From positions 62,001 to 126,000 of the forward strand of contig JAUUNK010000001.1 of the NCBI GenBank assembly GCA_030844565.1: a stretch of DNA of 64,000 bases, read 5' to 3'. The notes under the pieces were generated by a model. The model made no database searches. It had not been told where the DNA came from and worked only from the letters and a program-made list of their open reading frames with translations. The DNA comes from Bacteroides ovatus (GTDB lineage Bacteria; Bacteroidota; Bacteroidia; Bacteroidales; Bacteroidaceae). A program made the translations under genes and the position numbers. Position 1 is the stretch's first letter. Every line of letters begins with the position of its first letter. Of the stretch, positions 17,127-25,555 are shown piece after piece.

Positions 17127-18245
17127 TTATAACAACTGATACCTTCCCCCCGCCAGCACCCGGAGCACTCCCTTCATTTCAAGTTCAAAGAGAATGGCAT
17201 TCATCTTTTGAATGGGAATACCGCTTTCTACCACTATGCTGTTAATTTGCATTTCTCCATATTGAGTGAGAGTATCCACCACTTGTTGCTCTTCCAGGGT
17301 GAGGTCGAGGAAAAGGGCGCGTTGCACAGTCTTTTTACCGGATTTATTCGATGTGCCGTCCCAATCCATCGCTTTCACAAAGTCTTCGGCAGAGAGAAGC
17401 AAGGCGGCTTTGTTGTCTCGAATCAGTTGGTTGCAACCCCTGGAATATTCATCGAATACGGAACCGGGGAAGGCAAAGGTATCGCGATGGTAACCTCCTG
17501 CCAGCTCAGCAGTGATGAGCGAACCGCCTTTCTCGGCGGACTGCACCACGAGGGTGGCATCACACATACCTGCCACAATGCGGTTGCGGCTTACGAAATT
17601 ACACTTATCCGGAGCAGTTCCCGACAGAAATTCAGTGAGAAGACCTCCGTGGCTAAGCATGTCGATTGCCGTTTTCCGGTGGAGGCTGGGATAGATACGG
17701 TCTAGCCCGTGAGCCAGGACGCCTATCGTAGCGAGCCCGTTGGCGAGAGCATTGCGGTGAGCGCTAACATCTATGCCGTAGGCAAGACCGCTGACTACCA
17801 CCACGTCGGGGCAAAGCGCTTTGAGATCGCGCAGAAACGTGGCGCAGATGTCCGTACCGTAGTCCGTCGCATGGCGGGTACCTACCATATTAATAATGTG
17901 CAAAGCGTTGAGGTCAGCATTACCCTTATAGAAAAGAATGATGGGAGCGTCTTCGCATTCACGCAGGCGCACAGGATAGTCTTCGTCATAGAAGGTGAGG
18001 CAACGGAGGCGGTTCTTGCAGATAAAATCATATTCGGCACGCGCACGGTCCAAAGCCTGGGGGCAGTCCAATGCCTCCACGATACGGGCACTCACCCCCG
18101 GCATGCGTTGGGGAAGTTCGCGCCGCAAGCGAAACACTTCCACCGCGCTGCCCACGCCTTCTACCAACTTCTTCGCCCAGATGTGCCCGATGCCGGGAAC
18201 CAGCGTAAGAGCGATGCTGCTTATCTGTTCTTCTTCACTGCTCAT
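17127..18245 (-). CDS. dprA: DNA-processing protein DprA/Smf
   Basis: 372 residues from ATG 18245. An N-terminal helix-hairpin region (TLVPGIGHIWAKKLVEGVG) leads to the Rossmann-like DprA core: INMVGTRHATDYG, VVSGLAYGIDVSAHRNAL, VLAHGLDRIYPSLHR, then LLTEFLSGTAPDKCNFVSRN and LVVQSAEKGGSLITAELA. A small winged-helix domain closes the protein. DprA loads RecA on incoming single-stranded DNA during natural transformation and is widely kept even in species not known to be competent. The start overlaps the end of the thioesterase gene by 11 bp, so the two are co-transcribed. A longer start at 18272 would add nine residues unlike the family. Confidence 0.95.
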   Translation of the reverse strand: MSSEEEQISSIALTLVPGIGHIWAKKLVEGVGSAVEVFRLRRELPQRMPGVSARIVEALDCPQALDRARAEYDFICKNRLRCLTFYDEDYPVRLRECEDAPIILFYKGNADLNALHIINMVGTRHATDYGTDICATFLRDLKALCPDVVVVSGLAYGIDVSAHRNALANGLATIGVLAHGLDRIYPSLHRKTAIDMLSHGGLLTEFLSGTAPDKCNFVSRNRIVAGMCDATLVVQSAEKGGSLITAELAGGYHRDTFAFPGSVFDEYSRGCNQLIRDNKAALLLSAEDFVKAMDWDGTSNKSGKKTVQRALFLDLTLEEQQVVDTLTQYGEMQINSIVVESGIPIQKMNAILFELEMKGVLRVLAGGRYQLL

Positions 18246-18648
18246 GGTGCAGGTAGGGCGCAAAGATGTCATCGAACAACTGGCTATCGCCTAAACGTCC
18301 GTTGACTACACATACAGTTTCGACAGTAGATTTGATTACTACCTTGTTGTCTCTTTTTCGGAAGATATCTTGATAGAATACATATTTAATGCCTTCCTTC
18401 TTTAGATAAAGCTTGGAAACAAATTCGTCCCCACTTACCAAGGGAGTCTTGAAAGCCATGCTGATGCGTGCCACCACCGGGTCTACACCTTGCTGGTGGA
18501 GCGCAGCAAAACTGACGCCGAGAGAAGTAAGAAATTCGTGCCGGGTATGCTCCAGATAGTGTTGGTAGTTGGCATTGTTGACAATACCCTGAAGGTCGCA
18601 TTCATAATCGCGCACCTTCAGAGTGAGTTCATAAATATACTTGTCCAT
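18235..18648 (-). CDS. Acyl-CoA thioesterase, 4HBT (YbgC/FadM-like)
   Basis: 137 residues, the normal length for a single hot-dog domain. It shows the 4HBT signature: VRDYECDLQGIVNNANYQHYLEHTRHEF, where the D-x-x-G-I-V-x-N-A-x-Y core carries the catalytic aspartate near residue 18. Strand-forming VARISMAFKTPLVSGDEFVSK follows. It should hydrolyse acyl-CoA or acyl-ACP thioesters in the cytoplasm; chain length is not readable. It sits between the U32 gene (3 bp away) and dprA (overlapping) in a leftward housekeeping operon. Confidence 0.9.
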   Translation of the reverse strand: MDKYIYELTLKVRDYECDLQGIVNNANYQHYLEHTRHEFLTSLGVSFAALHQQGVDPVVARISMAFKTPLVSGDEFVSKLYLKKEGIKYVFYQDIFRKRDNKVVIKSTVETVCVVNGRLGDSQLFDDIFAPYLHHEQ

Positions 18649-18651
18649 TCT

Positions 18652-19923
18652 TTATTCCAGTCCTTTAAATTTCTTGAGTTCCTGTGTCGACACCAGTTTA
18701 TAGAGCTTGTCACTGGGGCGGATTTTATCTATCTTCATGGAGAAGTGCTCACCTTTCTTCACTGTCTGCACAGGTTTCAGGTCGACGCGCGCCTCTTCGA
18801 GGGTGGCAAACAAAACGCCCGTAGTAGGTCCCGTAATCAGCAGCTTATCGCCAACGTTGAGCTCGGCAGCTTCCACAAGAAACTCCGCTACGCCTATATT
18901 GGTGAAGTATTTGATACCTTTGCCTACATAAATCTTGCGCTCAGTGGCTTCGGAGCCATAGTTTTTGCTCCATTCGCCCAACCGCTGCCCCAAGTAATAT
19001 CCATTCCAGAAGCCACGGTTGAAAACTGTTTTCAAACGTTCGTCCCAAGCGGCAATCTTCTCATCGGTAAAAGTTCCTTCGAGATAGGAACGGATAGCTT
19101 CTTTGTAGCACTCTACTACCGTACGAACATACTCAGGTCCGCGGGCACGCCCTTCAATCTTGAACACACGCACACCCGCATCCATCATTTTATTAATGAA
19201 ATGAATGGTTTTCAAGTCTTTGGGAGACATGATATATTCGTTGTCAACCTCCAACTCAACATCCGTTTCTTTATCACGAACGGTGTAGGAACGGCGGCAC
19301 ACCTGCATGCAGGCCCCCCGGTTAGCCGAATTGTTCATCTCGTGCAGAGAGAGGTAACATTTTCCCGAAACAGCCATACAGAGTGCACCGTGACAGAACA
19401 TTTCGATACGAATCTGTTTCCCGCTGGGACCACAAATATTCTCTTCGCGGATGCAACGGTAGATTTCCGCCACTTGGTCCAGATTCAGTTCCCGTGCCAA
19501 CACAACGACGTCAGCAAAGCGTGCATAAAACTTTAAAGCCTCTGCATTTGAGATATTCAACTGCGTGGAGAGATGCACTTCCTGCCCTATCCTACAAGCA
19601 TAATCCATTACCGCCACGTCCGCAGCAATCACCGCTGATATGCCTGCTTCCTTAGCAGCATCCACAATGGTGCGCATCAGTGCAAGGTCTTTATCATAGA
19701 TAATAGTGTTGACGGTGAGGTAACTTTTCACCCCGTGTTGGTCACACGTCCGGGCAATCTCCCGCAAATCGTCGATAGTAAATGTGCTTGCCGAACGGGC
19801 ACGCATGTTCAGGTTCTCTATACCGAAATAAATGGAATCGGCTCCTGCCTGGAGAGCGGCAGCCAAGGACTCGCGCGATCCGACAGGAGCCATGATTTCA
19901 AAATCTTTCAGACTCAAATTCAT
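18652..19923 (-). CDS. Peptidase U32-family protein, probable tRNA hydroxylation factor (TrhP/YegQ-like)
   Basis: 423 residues. The N-terminus EIMAPVGSRESLAAALQAGA and the central motif EMFCHGALCMAVSGKCYLS (about 172-190), with two further cysteines in NRGACMQVCRRSY, are the U32 signature; the cysteines may hold a cofactor. Although named as peptidases, several U32 proteins (TrhP, RlhA, UbiU/V) act in prephenate- or oxygen-independent hydroxylation. Length and motif order here fit the TrhP group that makes 5-hydroxyuridine in tRNA. It precedes the thioesterase and dprA genes with only a 3-bp gap. Assignment to the U32 family is firm; the exact substrate is inferred. Confidence 0.85.
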   Translation of the reverse strand: MNLSLKDFEIMAPVGSRESLAAALQAGADSIYFGIENLNMRARSASTFTIDDLREIARTCDQHGVKSYLTVNTIIYDKDLALMRTIVDAAKEAGISAVIAADVAVMDYACRIGQEVHLSTQLNISNAEALKFYARFADVVVLARELNLDQVAEIYRCIREENICGPSGKQIRIEMFCHGALCMAVSGKCYLSLHEMNNSANRGACMQVCRRSYTVRDKETDVELEVDNEYIMSPKDLKTIHFINKMMDAGVRVFKIEGRARGPEYVRTVVECYKEAIRSYLEGTFTDEKIAAWDERLKTVFNRGFWNGYYLGQRLGEWSKNYGSEATERKIYVGKGIKYFTNIGVAEFLVEAAELNVGDKLLITGPTTGVLFATLEEARVDLKPVQTVKKGEHFSMKIDKIRPSDKLYKLVSTQELKKFKGLE

Positions 19924-19944
19924 ATTGTATATCCGATTGCAATG

Positions 19945-20409
19945 TTATTTATATCCACGGGCTTGCAGTTCTTTCTGAATCTCTCCGGCTATTTCCATTC
20001 CCAGTTGCTGCCCCAGCTGCATACCTTCCATTGTCATTTTAGGAGTAGCCTCTGCCAGCTTCTTTCCTACAGGAGTGTTATAGAAAGCCACAATCTTTTT
20101 CAAATCATCCAAAGTCAGGTATTTCTGGTAAATGGGTACATATAGTTCGACCATTTTATTCACTGCCTTGGTCTTCCATTTGGTGGCAAAGCTGTCCCAG
20201 AAGGAGTCTTCTACGTTGGGAGCCGATTGCTTCATCATCTGAATAATCTGAGGGACCATGTTCTCTGAAGCAGTCAGCGCACCGGATACTTTCATCATTT
20301 TGGTGAGTTCTTCTTTGTACGCATTATTAGCAACATTCTGTGCGGAAACGAAAGTCGTGGCGAACAGCATCATTATGCTTACACCTACTAAAAATAAACT
20401 TCTTTTCAT
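19945..20409 (-). CDS. DUF2059 exported protein
   Basis: 154 residues with a signal peptide (1-24, ending VSAQ). The mature part is helical and carries the DUF2059 pattern: YKEELTKMMKVSG, then MVELYVPIYQKYLTLDDLKK and AFYNTPVGKKLAEATP. The domain is common in periplasmic proteins of unknown role. The gene lies 21 bp upstream of the U32 gene on the same strand and may head that operon. Confidence 0.85.
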   Translation of the reverse strand: MKRSLFLVGVSIMMLFATTFVSAQNVANNAYKEELTKMMKVSGALTASENMVPQIIQMMKQSAPNVEDSFWDSFATKWKTKAVNKMVELYVPIYQKYLTLDDLKKIVAFYNTPVGKKLAEATPKMTMEGMQLGQQLGMEIAGEIQKELQARGYK

Positions 20410-20521
20410 AATTCAATGTCAGTTAAGTAAATGAATAGGCGCAAAGGTAGGCTTTTTTCCGTATTTTTGCAGAATTAAACGAGAAAGAAGAAACGCACCC
20501 AATCAAATAAACTTATAATTG

Positions 20522-21511
20522 ATGAAGATAGGCACTATAGACTTGGGCGAACGCCCTATCCTCCTTGCTCCGATGGAGGACGTGACAGACCCTGCCTTCC
20601 GGCTGATGTGCAAAAAGTTCGGAGCAGACATGGTGTACACCGAATTTGTATCGAGCGATGCACTGATACGCTCTGTCAGCAAAACAGAGCAGAAACTGAA
20701 TATCAGCGATGAAGAACGGCCCGTTGCCATACAAATCTACGGCAAAGACACGGAGGCGATGGTTGGCGCTGCCCAAATTGTAGAAAAAGCCCGTCCGGAC
20801 ATCCTTGACATCAACTTCGGCTGTCCGGTGAAAAGAGTAGCAGGTAAAGGCGCCGGAGCGGGCATGTTGCAGAATATCCCGAAGATGCTCGAAATCACCC
20901 GCGCCGTTGTGGATGCCGTTAAAATCCCCGTCACCGTAAAGACCCGGCTGGGATGGGACGCCAATCAAAAGATTATTGTAGAACTGGCGGAGCAATTGCA
21001 GGATTGCGGCATCGCCGCCCTCACTATTCACGGCCGCACCCGCGCCCAAATGTATACCGGGGAAGCAGACTGGACACTTATCGGGGAGGTGAAAAACAAT
21101 CCGCGCATGCATATCCCTATCATCGGAAACGGAGACGTGACGACGCCGCAACGTTGCCTGGAGTGTTTCGAACGCTATGGAGTAGACGGAGTTATGATAG
21201 GACGCGCCAGCTTCGGTCGCCCATGGATATTCAAGGAAATAAAACATTATCTGACTACGGGAGAAGAGCTTCCTCCCCTGAGCTTCGAATGGAAAATGGA
21301 AGTGCTACGCCAGGAAGTCACCGATAGCGTTGCCCTGCTCGACGAACGGAGAGGCATCCTACACGTACGGCGCCATCTTGCAGCCAGCCCACTTTTCAAA
21401 GGCATCCCCAACTTCCGCGACACACGTATCGCCATGCTACGGGCAGAGACTAAAGAAGAATTGTTCCGGATATTCGATAAAATTAAGGAGGAAAGGGGAT
21501 TGGAAAAATAA
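20522..21511 (+). CDS. dusB: tRNA-dihydrouridine synthase DusB
   Basis: 329 residues from ATG 20522 (a TTG just before it is not needed). FMN-binding TIM barrel: PILLAPMEDVTDPAFR at the start, then DINFGCPVKRVAGKGAGAGM with the catalytic cysteine near residue 100, VTVKTRLGW, LTIHGRTRAQMYTGEADW, and GNGDV plus VMIGRASFGRPWIF. It reduces uridine to dihydrouridine in the tRNA D loop. All family motifs are present and the length is typical. It is divergent from the DUF2059 gene across 112 bp and followed by a repeat-rich spacer. Confidence 0.95.
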   Translation: MKIGTIDLGERPILLAPMEDVTDPAFRLMCKKFGADMVYTEFVSSDALIRSVSKTEQKLNISDEERPVAIQIYGKDTEAMVGAAQIVEKARPDILDINFGCPVKRVAGKGAGAGMLQNIPKMLEITRAVVDAVKIPVTVKTRLGWDANQKIIVELAEQLQDCGIAALTIHGRTRAQMYTGEADWTLIGEVKNNPRMHIPIIGNGDVTTPQRCLECFERYGVDGVMIGRASFGRPWIFKEIKHYLTTGEELPPLSFEWKMEVLRQEVTDSVALLDERRGILHVRRHLAASPLFKGIPNFRDTRIAMLRAETKEELFRIFDKIKEERGLEK

Positions 21512-21533
21512 AAGTGGCATGAAACAACTTTCC

Positions 21534-21860
21534 TTCGTACTCCTAACCAGGAATCTTACCAGATTGCACTATCAGGAAAAGCCATTTTCATACCACTCTT
21601 TTCTTATTTATCTTTCTTATACAGGTATCTAATAAATATCTTAAAAGTGATTGAAGCAATTCTTCCTCCCTTCGCTGATAGAAATAAGAAAGGCGTGACA
21701 CTGCTTCTTCCTTATCTGATAGTGAGGCTCTGGTAAAACCCGAATACGAATAAGCAAAACAGTTCACGCCCTATGTGATCACACAGGTTATAAACACATT
21801 TAATACTTATTATTCTCGTACTCAAAAGAAAATTTACCAGATTTTCACTACCAAGAAAAA
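21534..21860. repeat. Three degenerate copies of a 40-47 bp repeat, middle one inverted
   Basis: Copies lie at 21534-21580 (+), 21750-21711 (-) and 21816-21860 (+). Shared blocks are TTCGTAcTC at one end and TTACCAGA followed by CACTAtCAG at the other. The inverted copy is framed by GGCGTGA (21692-21698) and TTCACGCC (21763-21770). The 476-bp space between dusB and the PAP2 gene holds nothing else; the short open frame across its right part has no coding character. Confidence 0.65.
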
Positions 21861-21987
21861 TAATTATCACATTTATATCATCATTCCATTGTTACCTTTA
21901 TCTACGCCTAGAGAGGACATTATAGCTGCAAAGGTATACAATAAAACCGAAAATACAATTCCCCGGGATATAAAAACACATCAAAAC

Positions 21988-22953
21988 TTATTTGAACAGA
22001 GGTTGGGCAAACCAACGCTTATACATCTTCGTCACTACAATGTAGAGACCGATAGCTGAGAAAAATCCGACTATCGCATCAATCACATAGTGAGCCTGAA
22101 TATAAACAGTAGCCGCACAAAGCAACACATAAAAGGGTGATAAGAAAATAAATAACTTCTTACTCCCCCGCCATGCCATGATCATTAATACGGTAGAAAT
22201 ACCGACATGCGAACTGGGAAAAGCCGCCGTAGGACGTTCGCCCACTTGTTGCGAGCCTTCGACCAATTGATAGAAAAAGCCATGCTGATAGCCCGGACCG
22301 GGCAACAGCTCCTGATGGTGGTTGAAGTAGTCGCCAATAGAAGGAAAAATCCCTTTTGCCACATTGTCGAACCCGATAGCCGGGAAATAGAACTGGGGAC
22401 CTGCCACCGGAATAAAGATATAAATAAGATAGTATATGAAAAAGCATGTAACAAGCACGAAAGAAAGTTTCTCGAAAAGATCGAATCGATAGAGAAAATA
22501 AAAGAAAGTCACGAGGAAAATCATCGGATAATAGGAGAAATAGCCCAGGTTCAATGCTTCGCTCACCCATAAATGGGGGAAAGTGTGGCAAAACCAAATG
22601 GAAGGCTGACCGCCGAAGATGAACTGCTCGGCAGAAGCGAATAAATGGTCGAGATTGGGGAAGAACCGGTTGAACTCGAAGGTATCGGGATACCAATAAG
22701 AAAGTAAACTCATCTGTACCACCACCCGCACGAAAGCTGAGAATTTACAAGGTGCCAGCCGATAGAGATACATCAGGAGGAAAGTTACTGCCGCAATGAT
22801 TGCCCTGTCAAGCAACATACTCCAAGGATGAGCCATCCTCTGGAATAAGAATAGAATGAGAATAGAGGTCAGCAGATTATAAATTAATGTGACCTTTTCT
22901 ACTGCAAACAAGCCTTTACGAGTATCTACGCGCTTAAATAAGTCTAAAGCCAT
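21988..22953 (-). CDS. PAP2-family membrane phosphatase or phosphotransferase
   Basis: 321 residues with about six to eight hydrophobic helices. The PAP2 motifs are in the second half: RPTAAFPSSHVGIS (R-P then P-S-S-H, motifs 1 and 2) and AHYVIDAIVG (the histidine and aspartate of motif 3). The lysine of the classical motif 1 is not obvious. The build resembles PAP2_3 (inositolphosphotransferase/Aur1-like) proteins that act on lipid phosphates at the membrane. The start overlaps the end of the upstream epimerase gene by 10 bp, and that gene touches the CDF gene, so all three form one operon. The substrate is not known. Confidence 0.8.
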   Translation of the reverse strand: MALDLFKRVDTRKGLFAVEKVTLIYNLLTSILILFLFQRMAHPWSMLLDRAIIAAVTFLLMYLYRLAPCKFSAFVRVVVQMSLLSYWYPDTFEFNRFFPNLDHLFASAEQFIFGGQPSIWFCHTFPHLWVSEALNLGYFSYYPMIFLVTFFYFLYRFDLFEKLSFVLVTCFFIYYLIYIFIPVAGPQFYFPAIGFDNVAKGIFPSIGDYFNHHQELLPGPGYQHGFFYQLVEGSQQVGERPTAAFPSSHVGISTVLMIMAWRGSKKLFIFLSPFYVLLCAATVYIQAHYVIDAIVGFFSAIGLYIVVTKMYKRWFAQPLFK

Positions 22954-23951
22954 CCTTCTTTTTTATACCAGGCAATGGTTTCCCGGACACCCTTCTCCAA
23001 ATCGTATTCGGGCGTGTATCCTAATTCTTTTATAGTAGGAGTAATGTCGCATTGCCAATTTCGTTGTTTCATTATCTTATATTTGTCCGAATTCAGTGTG
23101 CTACTCTTTCCGGAACGGGTAGCTATGAATTCAGCGAGCAAAGATATAACTTTTAGCACAATTAATGGACATTTGATGTGAATAACAAAGGGATGTCCTA
23201 ATTCTTTTTGTATGAGATCGGAAAAAGCACGGCTCCGATACACTTTTCCATCGGTAAGGAAATAGGCGCGCCGGGTCACCTGTTTCTCTATTCCAAGAAA
23301 GATAGCCTGCACAATATCTCTCACATACACAAAGGTAAGGTCCTGGCGCTTAAAGCCTACAGAGAAGTCAGCATGCCGGAGAATAGACTTCGCCATCAGG
23401 AAATAATCCGCTTCGCGGGGACCGTAAACGCCCGTAGGCCGATAGATGACATAGGGAAATCCCGGAATACTCTGGATATATAGTTCCGCTTTCAGCTTAC
23501 TTAGTCCGTAGGCGGTATTGGGAGCAGGTACGTCGTTCTCCGTTATGGGTTGGTAATCCGTTTCCCTCACAGGACCGAATACACTCAGGGTACTGATATA
23601 TATAAACTGCTTGGGAACCATATTCAGCTCCTTCAGCGTATCAATAAAGTATTTGGTTTGCAGGTAGTTCACGTAGTCGAACATCTTCGTATCGGTGCAC
23701 TTTGTCACGCCGGCACAATGGACGATGTAATCGAACTTGTTATATGTCCCCTTATGCCCCGACAACTGTGCCCGAAGTTCGTTGGGATGGGTAAAGTCAA
23801 GTTCCAGAAAGTGAAGCTTCCGTTGGCTCAAATATTTCTTGCTACTGGTGGAACGAATGCCTGCCCATACGCCGAATCTACGTTTTAAAGCTTCTTCCAC
23901 AATAAAACTTCCGATAAATCCACTCGCTCCGGTGACTAAAATACTTTCCAT
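22944..23951 (-). CDS. NAD(P)-dependent epimerase/dehydratase (extended SDR)
   Basis: 335 residues. Rossmann nucleotide motif VTGASGFIGSFIVEEAL (G-x-x-G-x-x-G) at the N-terminus. The catalytic pair is YGLSK (Y and K, near residue 150), preceded by the serine strand FIYISTLSVFGP. The C-terminal part is typical of the nucleoside-sugar or steroid-type extended SDR family. It may act on a sugar nucleotide or a lipid head group; the operon partner (a lipid-phosphate PAP2 enzyme) favours a lipid or envelope role, which is inference. It overlaps both neighbours (1 bp with the CDF gene, 10 bp with the PAP2 gene). Confidence 0.85.
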   Translation of the reverse strand: MESILVTGASGFIGSFIVEEALKRRFGVWAGIRSTSSKKYLSQRKLHFLELDFTHPNELRAQLSGHKGTYNKFDYIVHCAGVTKCTDTKMFDYVNYLQTKYFIDTLKELNMVPKQFIYISTLSVFGPVRETDYQPITENDVPAPNTAYGLSKLKAELYIQSIPGFPYVIYRPTGVYGPREADYFLMAKSILRHADFSVGFKRQDLTFVYVRDIVQAIFLGIEKQVTRRAYFLTDGKVYRSRAFSDLIQKELGHPFVIHIKCPLIVLKVISLLAEFIATRSGKSSTLNSDKYKIMKQRNWQCDITPTIKELGYTPEYDLEKGVRETIAWYKKEGWL

Positions 23952-24853
23952 TACTTTTTAGGTTCTACATGAATATTAATAAGCGTACCTGGTCCGAACA
24001 TCTTTTTCAGTTTATGTTCGATGGCTGTCGCCGTAGTATGTGCTTCTTCAAGCGTTATCTGTCCGTCCATGCGTATGTGCACTTCGATGGCATAATAGCT
24101 CCCGATGCGCCGGGTACGCAAGTGATGAGGCTCGCTGACACCGGGAAAAGATAGCAAGGCTTGCTCTATTTCCCGTTCCACCTCGTCGGGAAGAGATTTC
24201 TCAAGCAACTCTTCCACGCAAGGAATAAGTAATTGGATGGAAACCTTCATAATAAAGAAACTCACAATGACGGCAGCTACCGGATCGAGCACTCGCCAAT
24301 GTTCGCCCAGCAAGATGGCTCCACCAATACCTACCGCCGTGCCCAGCGACGAAAGCACATCACTGCGGTGATGCCACGCATTGGCTATCACTGCTTGCGA
24401 ATTGAGTTGCTTGCCTTTACGAATAGTATAACGATAAAGAATTTCCTTGGATGCGATGGAGATAAGAGCCGCCACTAAAGCAATGTTCCCTGGCTTTGCA
24501 AGCTCGGCTCCATGAAAGAAAGAGTAAATGGAAGTGACTCCGTTCCAGAAAATGCCGAAGCCGACCGCGAGAAGCAATAGCCCGATGATAGCCGTAGCCA
24601 GCGTTTCATATTTGCCATGACCATAGTCATGCCCCTTATCCTGGGGTTTATTAGAGATGCGGACAAAAACGATGACAATAATATCCGTGACAAAATCGGA
24701 CAAAGAATGGACTGCATCCGCCAACATGGCTGCACTATGCCCCATTACCCCTGCAAAAAACTTGAATACAAGCAATAGGAAATTCACGAGGCTTCCCACC
24801 ATCGTTACCTTATATATTTCTCTTTCCCGTCCCGAGACCTTCAGATTCTTCAT
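23951..24853 (-). CDS. Cation diffusion facilitator (zinc/iron efflux) transporter
   Basis: 300 residues with six membrane helices and the CDF pattern: LADAVHSLSDFVTD (H-x-x-x-D metal site in helix 2), GHGKYETLAT after it, and AWHHRSDVLSS (second H-x-x-x-D in helix 5). A cytoplasmic C-terminal domain (YYAIEVHIRMDG) completes it. Such proteins export Zn, Fe, Co or Mn by proton exchange at the inner membrane. A -7 box TATATTTG lies on its strand at 24894-24887. First gene of the operon with the epimerase and PAP2 genes; metal specificity is not settled by the motifs. Confidence 0.92.
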   Translation of the reverse strand: MKNLKVSGREREIYKVTMVGSLVNFLLLVFKFFAGVMGHSAAMLADAVHSLSDFVTDIIVIVFVRISNKPQDKGHDYGHGKYETLATAIIGLLLLAVGFGIFWNGVTSIYSFFHGAELAKPGNIALVAALISIASKEILYRYTIRKGKQLNSQAVIANAWHHRSDVLSSLGTAVGIGGAILLGEHWRVLDPVAAVIVSFFIMKVSIQLLIPCVEELLEKSLPDEVEREIEQALLSFPGVSEPHHLRTRRIGSYYAIEVHIRMDGQITLEEAHTTATAIEHKLKKMFGPGTLINIHVEPKK

Positions 24854-24917
24854 CAGTTTTTTCGTCCTTCATGAATATATCGTTTGCAAATATACAATAA
24901 ATCTTAAACAAATCCTT

Positions 24918-24949
24918 TTTGCATTTTCCAATTATTATTCTTTAATTTG
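24918..24949 (+). promoter_or_regulatory. Candidate promoter for the ECF sigma gene
   Basis: TTTG at 24918-24921, 20 bp, then TTAATTTG at 24942-24949 (seven of eight positions of TAnnTTTG). The leader to the GTG start would be about 36 nt. This would give the sigma gene basal housekeeping transcription. Confidence 0.5.
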
Positions 24950-24991
24950 CTGCGGAGTAATTAGAATCATATTATTAAGAGGAAGACAGAG

Positions 24992-25486
24992 GTGGAAGAC
25001 AAAGCAGATTTTGATTTTCTTTTCAAAGAATATTACCCGCAACTTTATATGTATGCTTTTCATTTAATCAACAACCTGGAAGCGAGCAAAGATATTACCA
25101 GTGATGCTTTTGAATTTATCTGGAAAAATTATGGAAAGATAGATAAAGCTACTGCCAAATCCTATCTATATGTACATGTGCGCAACCGGTGCATCGACTT
25201 CCTGCGTCATCAAACCATACACGAACAATACATTCAACTCTGCAAGGAGCTTACCCACAGCTATGTTGAAACAGAATACAAAGAACTCGACGAACGCATG
25301 TTATGCATCCAAAAGGCAATGCAGAAACTCACTCCACATACCCGCCACATCCTGGAAGAATGCTATGTACAAAGAAAAAAATACCAAGAAGTGGCAGATG
25401 AATTGAACATCAGTGTGAGCGCAGTCAGGAAACATATTGTGAAAGCATTGGAAATCATCCGTAACGAGTTTGCTAAAAAAGAATAA
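24992..25486 (+). CDS. ECF-type sigma factor of a SusC/SusD locus
   Basis: 164 residues. Region 2 spans about 8-75 (DFDFLFKEYYPQLYMYAFHL; DITSDAFEFIWKN; SYLYVHVRNRCIDFLR) and region 4 about 105-160 (LEECYVQRKKYQEVADELN, then SVSAVRKHIVKAL). The start is GTG: an in-frame stop lies 30 bases upstream with no ATG between, and a GAGGAAGACAGAG purine stretch precedes it. It is followed by a FecR anti-sigma gene and a SusC with an STN signalling domain. The expected circuit is that substrate uptake by SusC signals through FecR to release this sigma factor. Confidence 0.9.
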   Translation: MEDKADFDFLFKEYYPQLYMYAFHLINNLEASKDITSDAFEFIWKNYGKIDKATAKSYLYVHVRNRCIDFLRHQTIHEQYIQLCKELTHSYVETEYKELDERMLCIQKAMQKLTPHTRHILEECYVQRKKYQEVADELNISVSAVRKHIVKALEIIRNEFAKKE

Positions 25487-25490
25487 AAGA

Positions 25491-25517
25491 GGTGTCTGAA
25501 ACGACTTTAATAAACGT
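25491..25517 (+). promoter_or_regulatory. Putative ECF sigma promoter before fecR
   Basis: GGTGTC at 25491-25496, 17 bp, then ACGT at 25514-25517. The same GGTGTCyGAAA block with a downstream ACG recurs ahead of the susC gene of this locus (26800). Position, spacing and recurrence fit -35/-10 elements of the local ECF sigma factor. Confidence 0.5.
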
Positions 25518-25555
25518 AATAAAGTAACAGTAAACCCAGAAACACAACCAATAAA

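Noticed and set aside
21775..22059. 94-codon frame after dusB
   Set aside because: Lys/Ile/Thr-rich peptide from AT-rich DNA that crosses a repeat copy and runs into the end of the PAP2 gene; no start signal.
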